The notes: generated by a model not told the origin, from the sequence alone. DNA of 64,000 nucleotides from Onchidella celtica (GCA_963931925.1 OZ007579.1:50866619-50930618), one strand, 5' to 3'; positions 34,150-45,945 are shown, numbered from the stretch's first letter. Numbers and translations: made by a program.

Positions 34150-36786
34150 GTCGCGAGATACTGCCGCTCATGCGACATCTGCCAGAGGACAGTGAACAAG
34201 GGAACGACTCCTAAGGTGCATTTGCAGAGTATGCCAGTGGTAGACGTCCCATTTAGGAGAGTGGCCGTGGACCTAGTAGGACCTATTGACCCCCCAAGTG
34301 AAGGCGGACATCGGTATATCCTGGTATACGTAGACTACGCTACTCGTTACCCTGAAGCTACCCCCTTGAAGAAGATTGACGCGGAGACAGTAGCAGAAGC
34401 TTTAGTAAATATCTACAGCCGTTTGGGTGTGCCCGATGAGATCTTATCTGATCAAGGGACTCAATTCATGTCGGACGTCATGAAAGAAACGAACAGATTA
34501 CTGGGAATTCGACAGTCGACCACCACAGTCTACCACCCTATGTGCAACGGGCTGGTGGAGCGATTTAATGGCACACTGAAGAAGACCTTGAGGCGACTGT
34601 GCGCGGAGCAACCTAAGCAGTGGCACCGATACATTAACCCGCTGCTCTTCGCGTATCGTGAAGTTCCCCAAGAATCGACAAAGTTCGCCCCATTCGAGTT
34701 GCTGTATGGAAGAACGGTGAGAGGACCGATGCACATCTTGCGAAAATTATGGACTAAGGATGTAGAGGAGGCGGAGACAAAGACCAGTTACCAGTACGTC
34801 ATGGAACTACGCGAGCGGCTGGAGGACACGTGGAAGTTGGCTACGGAAGAGCTCTCAAAGGCACAAGGTAGACAGAAAACTTACTACGACCGGAAGGCGC
34901 GAGAGAGGAAGTTCCGCCCTGGCGACGAAGTTTTAGTACTGTTGCCGACAAACGCCAACAAGCTCTTAGTCCAGTGGAAGGGACCATACAAGATAGTCTC
35001 GGTTGTCGGTGTCAACGACTACAAAGTCAAGATGGGTGTGAAAGAGAAGACATTGCACGCTAACCTTCTCAAAAGGTATATCCCCAGGACTACACCAGCG
35101 ACGACGCAAGCAGCGGCGGCGGCAATGGGACCGGCATCTGTCGTGACCGAGGTGTGTGAGATGAACGACGGCAGGAGCGACACCACACCTGGAAATGTCG
35201 ACGCTATGATGGACGACGACGGTGATGGTGCTGGGACTGTGCTGGCAGAGGACGACGTGATGGACGAGAGTCAACATGTGGAGTCGGCTGGCATGACAGT
35301 CATCGAGGACTGCGACCTGGAAGGCGACAACGGTGGAACGTCGGAGGACCTTGCCGACCTAGGGAGCTGGGACCAGAAGGAAGGCTACGAAGATGTCCAA
35401 TATGGAATACAACTGACGCTGGAACAACGTCAACAACTCGGCGACGTGGTGAAGGAGTATCAACGCATCTTCACCAATCTCCCCGGATGCTGCCAGTTAG
35501 GCGAACATCGCATCGACCTGACATCAGAGGTACCTGTTCGGCAACGACCATACCCGGTGCCTTATGCTATGCGCGACTCCTTGAAGGAGGAGCTCAGCAC
35601 CATGGAGAGGCTGGGCATCATACGCAAGAGCTCATCAGCTTATGCTTCACCGGTTGTTGTCGTCAAGAAGAAGGATGGATCCAACCGAGTCTGCATCGAC
35701 TACAGAAGGCTGAACAAGATCACAGTGTTCGACCCTCATCCGACAGCAGCCCCATCGGAAGTGTTCCAGAGTCTGTCGAGAGGAAGAATATTCTCTCGGA
35801 TCGACTTGAGCAAGGGATACTGGCAAGTGCGAGTCCGGGAACAAGACATTCCCAAGACAGCGTTCGTCACCATGGGCGAACATTACGAATTCACCCGGAT
35901 GTCCTTCGGGATGATGAACTCAGGAGCTACACTGAACAGGATCGTGAAGCCATTGATCCAGGGACTGAACAATGTGACAGCGTATGTGGACGACCTGCTA
36001 ATCCATACAGAGACATTCGACGAGCATGTGAAGGCTCTCAAAGAATTGCTGCAGAGGATGGACCAAGCTGGATTAACTGCAAGACCACCCAAGTGCCTGA
36101 TTGGCACGTCTGAAGTGGACTTTGTTGGACACTCAGTGGGAAAGGGTATGATTGGCTTGTTAGAAGAAAATGTGTGTAAGGTGCGGGATGCACCCAGACC
36201 CACCACTAAAAAGGAAGTGAAAGCATTTTTAGGACTGGTGGGATATTACCAAGAATTTGTACCTAACTTTGCAGCGATTGCAGCACCACTGTCTGATTTG
36301 CTTAGAAAGGGTCAGCCCAATGTAGTTCAGTGGGAAGAAGTGCAGGAGAAAGCGTACACTTCTCTGAAGAATGCCATTGTTTCCAAACCCGTGTTATGTT
36401 TGCCAGATTTTTCAAAAGAATTTGTCTTAGCAACTGATGCATCAGATCGCGGGTTGGGTGCTGCTCTTATGCAGGAATATGAGGGAAAGTTGTATCCTGT
36501 GGCATACGCCAGTCGTAAGCTATTGCCTCGTGAGATGAAATATTCAGTCTCAGAGCGAGAATGCCTAGCCATCGTTTGGGCCGTAAAGAAGTTTACTTTG
36601 TACTTATATGGTAAGGAGTTTGTGCTCCAGACTGACCATAGGTCATTAGAGTATTTGAATTCTGCCAGATTTGACAGCCCAAAGCTATTGCGATGGAGTC
36701 TATTTTTACAGTCATATAAATTCAGGATTAGGTATGTCAAGGGCAAGGAAAATGTCGGCGCCGTCTTCCTGAGTAGAGTGTTTTGA
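34150..36786 (+). CDS. Outer element integrase, reverse transcriptase and RNase H
   Basis: This is the continuation of the outer frame after the nested element; the phase agrees exactly with the upstream part. It opens with the two cysteines of the integrase zinc finger (CRSCDIC). The catalytic core has Asp at 34270, Asp at 34450 and Glu at 34558 (the D,D,E triad). A C-terminal FRPGDEVLVLLP segment and WKGPYKI motif follow, then an acidic linker. The reverse transcriptase has IDYRRLN, RIDLSKGYWQV, SFGMMNSGATL and the catalytic YVDD (about 35984-35995). RNase H shows TDASD (about 36434), ERECLAIVWAVKKF and QTDHRSLEYLN. Its last motif reads GAVFLSR, with Val at 36763-36765 where the family has Asp. 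There are no internal stops. Confidence 0.88.
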   Translation, partial: VARYCRSCDICQRTVNKGTTPKVHLQSMPVVDVPFRRVAVDLVGPIDPPSEGGHRYILVYVDYATRYPEATPLKKIDAETVAEALVNIYSRLGVPDEILSDQGTQFMSDVMKETNRLLGIRQSTTTVYHPMCNGLVERFNGTLKKTLRRLCAEQPKQWHRYINPLLFAYREVPQESTKFAPFELLYGRTVRGPMHILRKLWTKDVEEAETKTSYQYVMELRERLEDTWKLATEELSKAQGRQKTYYDRKARERKFRPGDEVLVLLPTNANKLLVQWKGPYKIVSVVGVNDYKVKMGVKEKTLHANLLKRYIPRTTPATTQAAAAAMGPASVVTEVCEMNDGRSDTTPGNVDAMMDDDGDGAGTVLAEDDVMDESQHVESAGMTVIEDCDLEGDNGGTSEDLADLGSWDQKEGYEDVQYGIQLTLEQRQQLGDVVKEYQRIFTNLPGCCQLGEHRIDLTSEVPVRQRPYPVPYAMRDSLKEELSTMERLGIIRKSSSAYASPVVVVKKKDGSNRVCIDYRRLNKITVFDPHPTAAPSEVFQSLSRGRIFSRIDLSKGYWQVRVREQDIPKTAFVTMGEHYEFTRMSFGMMNSGATLNRIVKPLIQGLNNVTAYVDDLLIHTETFDEHVKALKELLQRMDQAGLTARPPKCLIGTSEVDFVGHSVGKGMIGLLEENVCKVRDAPRPTTKKEVKAFLGLVGYYQEFVPNFAAIAAPLSDLLRKGQPNVVQWEEVQEKAYTSLKNAIVSKPVLCLPDFSKEFVLATDASDRGLGAALMQEYEGKLYPVAYASRKLLPREMKYSVSERECLAIVWAVKKFTLYLYGKEFVLQTDHRSLEYLNSARFDSPKLLRWSLFLQSYKFRIRYVKGKENVGAVFLSRVF

Positions 36787-37573
36787 ATGGTACAAGCTCA
36801 GTGAGATGTATTGTAACCCAGAGTTTTGCCTGTTAGATAAGTTTTTGGGTTGAATGTATTGTACTGTAGCGGTATATCTGAATGAGTATTGAATTATTGG
36901 CCGGCAGAGAGCCACTATGTATTAGTCATATTTTGATGTTTTCATTATTTGTTACCAATGGGACAATGTGATTTTTGAAGACTGTAACCCAAATGGGAAC
37001 TGCGAGCAAGCAGAGATTTTGTACGTTGCATTGATGTAACTTACGAGTGGCCTAAGCTTGGGCAGTATCGGTGTTGCTTTGTTATAATTTGTTTGATCTG
37101 ATATGATGAAGTTAGGCCCTGATCAGTGGTCGATATGTATTGGTATTTTTTGCCATTGTATCTATGAGTTTATGCATTTGGTTTTTAGGACAATCATTGT
37201 TATGCATAACGTTTATGTGCTACGGTTCGTGCACGAAGCATTTTGTACTCGATGACCATCGTTTCACCATGGTATGATTCTTAATAGTATCATTGACCAT
37301 CGTTTCACCACAGTGGTGGTATTGTATTGTTTATAATAGTAGGTCTACTGTTGACCAGGATTTTGTAATGGTACTGCAATGATATTGTAATGAGATTGTA
37401 TTAGTGTTATAAGGATACTATGATTGTTGTATTGTACTTAGGATATTGGGAAGGCACCTAGTACAGTATTAGCAATGTCTATTGTAAGATTGGAGATGAG
37501 AAGTATTTTATGATAGTGCAGACGCTTTATGATGTAGATAGTTGAAGAATGTTCAACTTAAATTGGGGAGTTG
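36787..37573 (+). other. 3' untranslated part of outer element
   Basis: 787 bp without a coding frame. No env-like frame is present. A weak purine stretch (TTGGGGAG) lies just before the 3' LTR. Two TGACCATCGTTTCACCA copies occur near 37250-37310. Confidence 0.7.
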
Positions 37574-38201
37574 TGTAGCGTCCCACTAGTTGAACGATCG
37601 ATATTTTTCTTCCCCCTGCATGAGGCGTCTCACTCGGCGACCTTCCTTCCCCCCCTCTCGCCAGCAAGGCCGGTATTTCCCTTTGATGTCGCTGTGTGGC
37701 TTGTTTGTCTCACTGTAGAAAATCCAGAAGCATCTGGAAGATACTGCAGTGTCCGAGATTACGCTAGGTCGACCTTGAGTGATGTAATGCTGTGACGTGT
37801 CTGTGTACAATTGGGTGGCCTGTATGTGTCCCGAACGATCTAGGTCTGTCTCGTGCTTATGGGGCGGTAAAGCCGCTTCCTGAACGTTCCTGGACAGAAT
37901 ATATATAAGGAGGGCCAGGCGAGTAGGATAGTGTGTGCAAACCATGGATGAAAATCGTAAGGTGCAAATCGTAGGTGTGTACATCCAGTTGTAGTAGAAG
38001 TGTAGTGCCTTCCCTGCTAGGTGTAAGTAACTTGTGGATATCAGCTCGTGTTTACAGTTATTAAAGTTAGTGTTAATTGTTCATCGGATCCTGTTATTTA
38101 TTTCTACAACAGTTCGAGACAGTTTCGTTTTTAAGGGGTAGACGATCAGTTCATCTGACTCTCCCCATCATAACGTGCTGAAATTTGCATCAACTGTTAC
38201 A
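37574..38201 (+). repeat. 3' LTR of outer element
   Basis: 628 bp, the same length as the 5' LTR. Four substitutions are visible by eye, near 37732, 37809, 37886 and 37978. Confidence 0.93.
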
Positions 38202-38206
38202 GTTCC

Positions 38207-38803
38207 TGTTCAGAATAAACTAGAATCTAGTACTCTGAATGCCTGACAACTCTTCATTGAAGGGTGGCGGTGATGAGCGTACAGAGTTCCGTGCATTACT
38301 TCATTTGGTGTGCATGTCAAAAGAAAGCAACACTTTAACAAAAAGACAAAAAAAAGTTTCCCCACTTGTGTAAATCATGACAGAAAACAACAATGCGTAT
38401 GGCTGAAGCCAAGAACTCAAGGCCAAGCCATGTAAATATGGCATCTTGACACTTGGCACATGATAGCAAGTCTAAGACCTACTACAGACAAAAAATTGCC
38501 TGCCTGTCTCATAGCGCCAACACAGTGGAAAATTAATGTACCTGTGCCCTCACTTGCTAAACACAAACACAAAGTGAGTGAAACTGAAAGTGTGCCACAG
38601 ACCTGCTCAAGCCACAAATTAAACCACTATAAAAAATTTAAAAAATGTTTTAAAAAGGGGTACAGTTGGTGAGAGGAAAAAGAGAGATATGAAGAACAAA
38701 GGTCCTGGAGGAAACCAAAGGCGATGCAGGCTAAAATGAGCAGGTCTCTGAAAAGTGACTTGACTCTGCAATCTGACATGGGTGGGAGCTGCTAAAAGAG
38801 CTG
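38207..38803. other. Intergenic, nothing recognised
   Basis: No gene or repeat stands out between the LTR element and the next DNA transposon. Confidence 0.6.
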
Positions 38804-39025
38804 CAGTGGTCCTCAACATGGGTGTTGAGGGGGACGATTTTGATTTCCAGGGGGGGGGGGGGCAAAAACAATGAAAAGGGCAACAAGGGGGAGAAAACAA
38901 TGAGGGGGCGGGGGCAATTTGAGGGCAAACACGGGCAATCAATGGCTTGTTCAACATCATGGCTCAAAGACACAAGATTTGGAGCTGACGGGGGCGACTG
39001 CCTGAAAAAATGTTGGGAACCACTG
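38804..39025. mobile_element. Short hAT-like element
   Basis: The left end CAGTGGTCCTCAACATGG and the right end, whose reverse complement is CAGTGGTTCCCAACA, are inverted repeats of the CAGTGGTTC type common in hAT transposons. AGCTG occurs directly outside both ends (38799-38803 and 39026-39030), shorter than the usual 8-bp duplication. The interior is G-rich and non-coding. Confidence 0.6.
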
Positions 39026-39030
39026 AGCTG

Positions 39031-40389
39031 AAGTGCAAAAACAATCAGCACTGACAGCTCCAGTGATGACACCCTCTGCCAACAGTGAATATGATAATGA
39101 CATACTCAATAAAATATGTCTGACAGTCTCCTTAAATAGCAAGTCATAACAAATGACAGGAATCAATAATGCTCATTACCAACGATCACAAGAGCTTTAT
39201 GAGAGGCTTAAGTGCTATTTTTAAACTCATCGGCTCTATGAAGTCGTGCAACTACACGAGACAAACCACCTTTGGTTCAGCATCACACATCAGCATCTAT
39301 TTTGGGCACCACTAACTTAGCTTCAAATTATCTATGCACGTGCATTGCTTATTTAATGCCTCACGGGACCTTAAATGTAAATGATACATTCAACGCCTGG
39401 AAAAGCAACCACCCTACAATATGAGTATTTTATGAGGAGATGTCAAGTTAACGCCATCAGCTTTGCTTCTCTTACAAAACAAGCATCAGACTGTCCCTTC
39501 AGGATTTCTTTCAGAGTTTTGACTTCACTACATTCTGTGATTTAACAGTATCAATCATCTTTAATTAGTTTAATTCATCAACTGTGATAAGGCCAAAATT
39601 TCTGTATACATACATACAAATAAACAGAACATATGTGTCCACAACAGCGAACCAAATGGAATTCCATTAGAAAAGTTGCACCAAATATGCCTAGATTCTT
39701 TAATAGTGCACAACAAGGAATTTAAGAACGATTGCTTTCCTCTGAAATCTGATGCTCAGGAAATTAACTTAGATGTCTCCTGCTTCAAACTGCTCCTTCG
39801 GGTGCCAAATTATATAATGAAATGTATGCCATCACCATTTGCCTGGTCAATAACTTTTTACCACATAGCAAATCAAATACAATATAACATGTCTTCGTTT
39901 CATTGCTAAATTTAACTACCATTCCCAGCCTCCTTTGGTCATTTTCCTTTTCAAGTCACTGATTCCAGTAAGGAAACTACAAACAAACAAAAAATTTTTT
40001 TTTAAAAGAACATTGTTTTCAAGAGCATTTCCCACTGTTTCAGTCCAGCGAGATTGGATGTTTTCCAAACCAAATTAACGAAGCCTGACTGCATCTATCT
40101 CATTCTTGTCCTGGCACGTGTGACATCTTGGTTTCAGGTTTTTCATGAGCTAACAAAACCTATTTCCATGTCATGACAATATTAATTATAAACTTTTGAA
40201 CCTGTGACTTGTGAGGAACTGTCAGTTTGCAATATTTTTCATACCAAATATCAGTACTAATAAACACAGGTGTTTGAAGGGAATTGTAATTTAAATTCTA
40301 GGCCTCCTGTAACAAAATAGGTGTAATTTAATTGAATCCATGAGAATGACATAATAATCTTTAAAGGATATATATATAATAACGAAGTG
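39031..40389. other. Intergenic, nothing recognised
   Basis: AT-rich sequence with short frames only. Confidence 0.6.
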
Positions 40390-41604
40390 CTTATTCGCAG
40401 ATGTCTGCGAATAAGATCCCAATCTTATTCGCAGATGGGGGGTTTCCTGAATTTGTGATGTCTACTATGGGAAAGTTCTCCTATATTCTGCAGTCTGCTA
40501 TGGCGCAATGGCTAGCATCCGCTGTTATCAGACAGAGGCTATGGGACCGGTCCTGGGTTCAAACCCACGGCGCAGCATATTTTCTTTTTTAACCTAGGAT
40601 TGCTCATCTTTAGGAAAAACATTTTTTTTTTTTTCAAAGGATTTTGCAAAATTGATGTCGTGGGGAAATTGATCAATGCTACTGGCTAGATCTAGTGTGC
40701 TCCAGATTACTTTTTCCTGTTCACTGAACGGGACAGAAATAAAAATGTAAAATCAAATTTTAAACATGTAAATGATTTCTTTTAGTCAGTGCGAATTGAA
40801 CAGCTCATCTCTCTCCACGGTAACCTGGATCTATTTGTCATGTTTTATTTTATTACATTTTTTGTTTCCATGGAAGTTTAATTCATTTTTATTTGTTTTG
40901 TCTGGCTTTCTCTGTGATTTCACACCAGACAAAATTCGCTAGACTAATAATAATAATTCATCTAAAAAAATTGTAAAAAAATATCTTAAAAATCCTAGCC
41001 ACAATTTTTATACTCTGAAACAAAGCAACGATGATCAGGGTGGGTTGGGGTGGGGGGTGGGGGGGGCGCAGTAAAAAAGTCACCCCAAAAAAACGTCAGA
41101 TCTTGCGGAGCCTCGAATCCCCCCCCCCCCCTCACTCGGCAGGCGAGTTTAGCTCTGATAGGTTTTGGAATAGAAAAAAAAGGAATGTGGGGCAGAGGAC
41201 AAACTCTTCTGGCTTTCCGATTTCCCCCGCGACACGCTGTTTGTTTACTCTGGTCCGTTTCTGAATGAGAAGTGATGCGCTTCGTTTGTTTTGGTCATGT
41301 GATTGAGATGGACGCTCGGGTGGCTGCCACTGACCTCTCACTCGTCGAGTGAAGGAATTGTTCGTTTCAGCTTTTCAATGTATGTATGTGACGTTAATCT
41401 GATCTTTCTAGACTTTTATCACTCGCTAAAATTCAGAAGGCTTTGGTTCTCGCCTACTGGTTATGGTGCTTGGGCAATTTTGTATTCCGTAGACAGCTCT
41501 CACCGTCAAAAATGTTTTGGTGAACGTTTCATCGATAGCTCAATTGAACGCTATTTTACACCAAGGAGGTTGTCAGGTCTTATTCGCAGACGTCTGCAAA
41601 TAAG
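40390..41604. mobile_element. 1.2-kb segment bounded by 26-bp palindromes
   Basis: CTTATTCGCAGA-TG-TCTGCGAATAAG at 40390-40415 is a perfect palindrome with a 2-base centre. A closely related one (one base differs, C for T in the centre and A for G in the right arm) lies at 41579-41604. A half copy (CTTATTCGCAGATG) lies at 40424-40437. Because each end is itself palindromic, the ends are both direct and inverted repeats. The interior contains a tRNA-like sequence near the left end and no coding frame. No clear target duplication is visible, so calling it a transposon is an inference. Confidence 0.45.
40496..40577 (+). repeat. tRNA-like sequence, probable pseudogene or SINE head
   Basis: 82 bp with a box A-like TGGCGCAATGGCTAGC and a box B-like GGGTTCAAACCC. 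The ends (TGCTATG and CGCAGCA) pair imperfectly as an acceptor stem. The T-arm does not form a proper five-pair stem in the standard register. The length suggests a tRNA with a long variable arm (Leu or Ser type), but an anticodon cannot be assigned safely. Confidence 0.5.
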
Positions 41605-43852
41605 CGTGGCCATATAATAATGTTGGGAAACATTTAAAAGACGAATTTTTATCACAGCTTGCTTTCGATGAGCTCTGATGCAAGCAAACACCACAGTAGA
41701 GCACATTTTCAACCTAAATTTTGTTGTACAAACACCAAACCATTGAAGTGAAAGATTGACAGTCCTTACACACACACACACGAGAATAATAGTGAAAACA
41801 GCAGGAAAGTGATTTGCTTCAGATCACTGTAATGCCACTACTTTTATTGTAACAAATAAAATGCTGCTGACAGTGACATGCCTTTCGATTCATCAGTCTT
41901 CAGATCTAACGAATAATACAGCATTATACTAATAGGCAGAAACTGGAGTGCAAATGCAATAGAAGATATTATGGGGGAACATGCAGAAGAACAGGTTTGA
42001 GATGACGGCAATAATACTACTACTACGTCACACAGTACTACTAATAGTGCATTGCTTTCACGAAGAACAAGATTTTAAAAAAGCAACATTTAAGCTGCTT
42101 TTACAATTGACTCTAAGGAAAACTGGAGTACAGGACAACTGCACGCGACGTGAAAGGCAAACTGTGAAATGTTTATCGGGTGTACAAAATAATCCGAGAA
42201 ATGGGGCATTGGGCTGGATAGCACATCGCTAACCTGCAAAAATACTCATGTTTCAGGTACTATGTGAACCATTAACAATTCAAATGAGCATAAAATATAC
42301 TTACAAGTCAGGCAATGAATCTTTTCACTGCATCTGATATGTGTGGAGTAGATGACACCGTCACATTTCACCAAGAAATGAATTCACTGAACAGCTGTAA
42401 CTGGCAGCAGTAGGCTATTCCTAACGTCCTGACACAAATCACAAACATTGCAAAGCATAGAGAGGGTGTATAAAATACAAAACTAGGTCAAGACAATACG
42501 GATGAAACGTTCTAATGTGTTATTGCTCTGTGGCATATAAAATCAGAACATTGGGTAAAATAATTTCTGTTAAAGAAGAATGATTTAGATCAAAGATTTT
42601 TTTTAATGCAAATTTCTTGCAAAGAAAAACAACTCAAAACTTAATATAGAGCTCAGCATATTCCAGTAGTGTTTTTGAAAAGTAACATTATGAAGAAATC
42701 AAGTCGGCATGCGACATCTAACAACCTATGAATATCTAACAGAACCATGCCAAGTAGACTTAATAATTATTCTGTCGTGTTCAGTGACCTACAATACAAT
42801 AATAGCATGTCACTGGTGCGGTAATGTTTATTCGTATTATGTGACATGTTTGAATTTCTTTAAGTACAAACTGGGTAAATATCTAAGCAAACTTCTGGCT
42901 ACACCCTATGGACTATAAGCTCTATTTTAGGTGTTTGTTTAGCCCTTAGCCCTGAGTTAATCATAGTGACACGATGCCACATTTTCACGAGAATAATGAA
43001 TAAATGAACATCAACTTAAGCCCGAATGTTGTTGAATTAAATTTAAGCAAACTCAAACCACTCTTATGCACAATGAAAGGAAAAACTTGAGCGATAGAGG
43101 TTCACTAAGAATAAAAATATATTGAGAAAAATTTATTTGACTTGAATCTCGTGGAGTCCTGGCAAAGTCAAGGGACATTACTGTCATTGCAATTTACTTT
43201 CAGTTCTTTACAAAAATATGGTGAAAGAAAACTTTTGTGTACTGTAGTCTGTACGTCGAGTTCGAGAGTGTTACACTCATGGGTGGCCAGTTGAATTTGA
43301 TTTTATTGGAATGGAAAACAGTTTCCAATTGACTCACTTCTCAAGATATCAGAAGGGTGAATTGGAAAGGAAAGCCACCAAGTTAAACTATTCTAGATCT
43401 AATGTCTGTAGAGAGGATCATACATTCATACTCATAGACTCGGCGGTGTCCACATTTTACAGTTGTGGTCTAGATCTAGATCTAAATCTAGTCTACAGTC
43501 AACAGAACTGTTGGTGATTCCTGGATTAACACAGAAATAGGTGATGCTTTTCACGATTGTGTTTAGCACCATACACTTTTCGTCCATGGACAAGTATTAA
43601 TATATAGGCTATAAGAGTGCGGCTTAACATCTGCGAGGTTGGAAAAGAAACAGGCCAAAACATTTGTTTCCTGAGGGTGCTTCCTCTGAAGATGACCCAT
43701 TGCTTCATAATCATAGTGACATGTTCACATTATCACAATAGGCCTACACCTTTTTTCCCTATGGATAGAAAAATTGATGTTCTAGGTACACAGCATCGTA
43801 CAGTATCATGCACCAACTCTCTTCGCTAGTATTTTAATTATCATTAATTGCA
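41605..43852. other. Intergenic / upstream region of the TFIIIC-like gene
   Basis: AT-rich with short frames only; a (CA)n run lies at about 41766-41782 and a short (TCTAGA)-type repeat near 43469-43492. A possible splice acceptor (TTAATTGCAG, ending 43852) precedes the first coding exon, so upstream untranslated exons may lie here. No promoter motif is convincing. Confidence 0.5.
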
Positions 43853-43936
43853 GCAAATCTTGAGCATTGAATGATTGATAGTGCTGAAATTTGGACTTCT
43901 ATGCCGCTGCTAATACAATAATATTTAAAGTGTCAA

Positions 43937-45220
43937 ATGGATCTCACTCCAGAAGCCTGTTCAAGGCCTGTGCGGAAGAGAAAACCAAGAAATTTTGATG
44001 ATTATCATATGTTCGAGAATGAAGGTAAAAGTTTTGTAACAAGCACACCCAAAGTGCAAATTACAAATGCAAATACAGCCAGTAAAACTCCTCAGAGAGG
44101 AAGTCCAAGAAAGCTCTCTGAAGACTCAGAAGGGATTACCACTGCAATCAGGGACAGCATTACAGAAAATGATGAACATGATGCAGAGAAAAGTAAAACT
44201 TCCACTGTGGATAATATCAGTGTGAAAGAAAGTGTCATTGACAACTCACCAAGTAGTAGTGGTAGACAGGGGCGTGCGAAGAGAGGCAGATCAAGAAAGA
44301 GTTCAAATTCTCAGGATATAGTTCCAGTTAATAGTGACAAGTTTCGTACCTTGAATGAGCATGAAAATAAACTAAAGGGTACTCCTAATAATGGAAAAAA
44401 CAGCAGATTAGGGAATGTTAGCAAATTGAGTCATTCACATGTAGCTTCAGATGATGACATCAAAAACAAAAGCAACTTTGTGGATGATGGGAGAAGTGTT
44501 AAAAAAAGAGGCAGACCAAGGAAATTTGGTAGTATTGCTGTTAGTAATGATGAAGACAAAAGTAGCAAAAATGACAGTAGTAAACCTTCTCTTGAAATTC
44601 TCAAAGATACTAGAAAGAGGGGAAGGCCCAAGAAAAAGTTAAATGACTCAGATCTGAGCAATTGTTGTGATCAGTTTACAGATGAACACTTGAATGATAG
44701 TGTGGTTGAAGGAGATGGACAGAAACAATGTACTGAGAGCACTTCAGAGGACAACATTGAAAAAAGCATGACCAACAGCATAGATAATGATACATATGAG
44801 AGCAGGATGTTGAGGAAGAAAGGAGCGAAAAGAAAGAATGTAAGTGATCATGACGACACTGATGCGTCATTGGAAACTGGGCAAAGTTCAAGTGCTGGAC
44901 AGAAGCGACGGAAAGTACAAATGCAAAACAGTGCTAATAATCGGAATGGAGATCAACATGGAGGTAAATCTAGTAAAAATGAAAACAAGGACCTTGGAGA
45001 AGATGCTGATTCCGAGGCACAGAAAATAGGTCTAAATGACATCACTGAATCTCAGGGAAATGGAAAAGCAGAAACATTGGAAAATAAGGCTGTTAGTAAT
45101 GCATTAATCACAACATCAGAAACTGTCACTCAGCCTACACCAAAGAGAAGAGGGAGACCTCCATCAGCCATTAAGATATTGCCAAGCACTGGTCCGGCTG
45201 AGCCAGTAAATTTACCAAAG
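43937..45220 (+). CDS. GTF3C2-like gene, coding exon 1 (AT-hook region)
   Basis: First coding exon of a gene resembling the TFIIIC subunit GTF3C2 (TFIIIC110). TFIIIC binds the B box of tRNA genes and recruits TFIIIB and RNA polymerase III in the nucleus. The 428 codons are basic, Ser/Asp/Lys-rich and probably disordered. Three AT-hook cores are visible: KKRGRPRK (about residue 190), RKRGRPKKK (about 226) and KRRGRPPS (about 404). A degenerate KRGRSRKS lies near 116. The ATG at 43937 is the first after in-frame stops and is followed by G at +4. The donor GTAATG lies at 45221, phase 0. Identification rests on the downstream WD exons; this exon alone would only be an AT-hook protein. The open frame past the donor (to 45271) is intron read-through. 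Confidence 0.8.
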
Positions 45221-45837
45221 GTAATGCTAGGCTTTGATTTACAGCTTTTTAATTTAAGATGGAATTCTTAATTCTTGCCATTTGGACTCGGTTTTACTAT
45301 TTCTAGAAGTTTTTAGTATAAGAATCAACATTTATTGTTTTTTTCACATTTTTGACATTCTTCACCTTTCGTGTTACTCATGGTAATTAACTTGGAAAAT
45401 TTAAATATGATTATCCATTATTGGCGCATCTTAAATTGATTATGATTATAGATTATGCGCAGATTTAGAAACATTTTTGCTTCCTGCTCTGGACTGTGTA
45501 AATAATGCCTCAAAATATGGACATTAGGAATGTCAGTTACTTAACCTGCATGTTAAAGCTCTGTGTGGTAATGGTATCCATGCAATCAAATCACACCAAC
45601 TAACATTATTATTGTAGCTTTGCCATTTCTATCATCCTATTTACTACTTAATTCTGGTCATTGTTTTTATTAAATATTTTTTCTTTTTAAATCATTTTTG
45701 TTAAACACATCAACACTTGTGTATACCTACTGTATTGAAATTCTGTGAATGTTATATTCTTTAATTTGCATTGTTCGTGATTGGTTGTGAAATAATTTGT
45801 TTAGCAGACTTATCAGTAAAGCGTAATTTCATAACAG
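45221..45837 (+). other. Intron 1 of GTF3C2-like gene
   Basis: AT-rich, GTAATG...ATAACAG, with no repeat recognised. Confidence 0.7.
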
Positions 45838-45945
45838 GTTACCGTCCCTCCAAATGCGCCTGTAACTGTCTGTCGCAACTGTGGAGTGAATCAGAAGAAT
45901 CCGGCAGCCTTGAAGATGCACATGATGGTGGTCCATTCACTTGTG
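45838..45945 (+). CDS. GTF3C2-like exon 2, C2H2 zinc finger
   Basis: 108 bp, 36 codons, phase 0 at both ends. The acceptor is ATAACAG and the donor GTATGT. It encodes a finger with CRNC, twelve residues, then H-x4-H (residues 12-32 of the exon). The longest open frame here is a different one; only the phase that continues exon 1 gives the zinc finger, which supports the splice assignment. Confidence 0.75.

Larger units (their letters stand above)
23620..38201 (+). mobile_element. Outer Gmr1-like LTR retrotransposon, split by a nested element
   Basis: The element is bounded by 628-bp LTRs that start TGTAGCG and end GTTACA. The 5-bp target duplication GTTCC occurs at 23615-23619 and 38202-38206. 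The LTRs differ at four positions by eye (about 0.6%), so insertion is recent. Domain order is gag, protease, integrase, reverse transcriptase, RNase H: the integrase-first order of Gmr1-like Ty3/gypsy elements. A younger LTR element occupies 26291-34144. Without it, the outer element would be about 6.7 kb with one frame of 1,522 codons plus stop. No envelope gene is present; 787 bp separate the pol stop from the 3' LTR. Confidence 0.92.

Noticed and set aside
36787-37573. Envelope-like gene between pol and the 3' LTR of the outer element
   Set aside because: No frame longer than short compositional ones exists there, so the element is a retrotransposon without env.
40496-40577. Functional tRNA gene
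   Set aside because: The acceptor and T-arm do not pair in the standard register, no anticodon can be assigned, and it lies inside a repeat-bounded segment.
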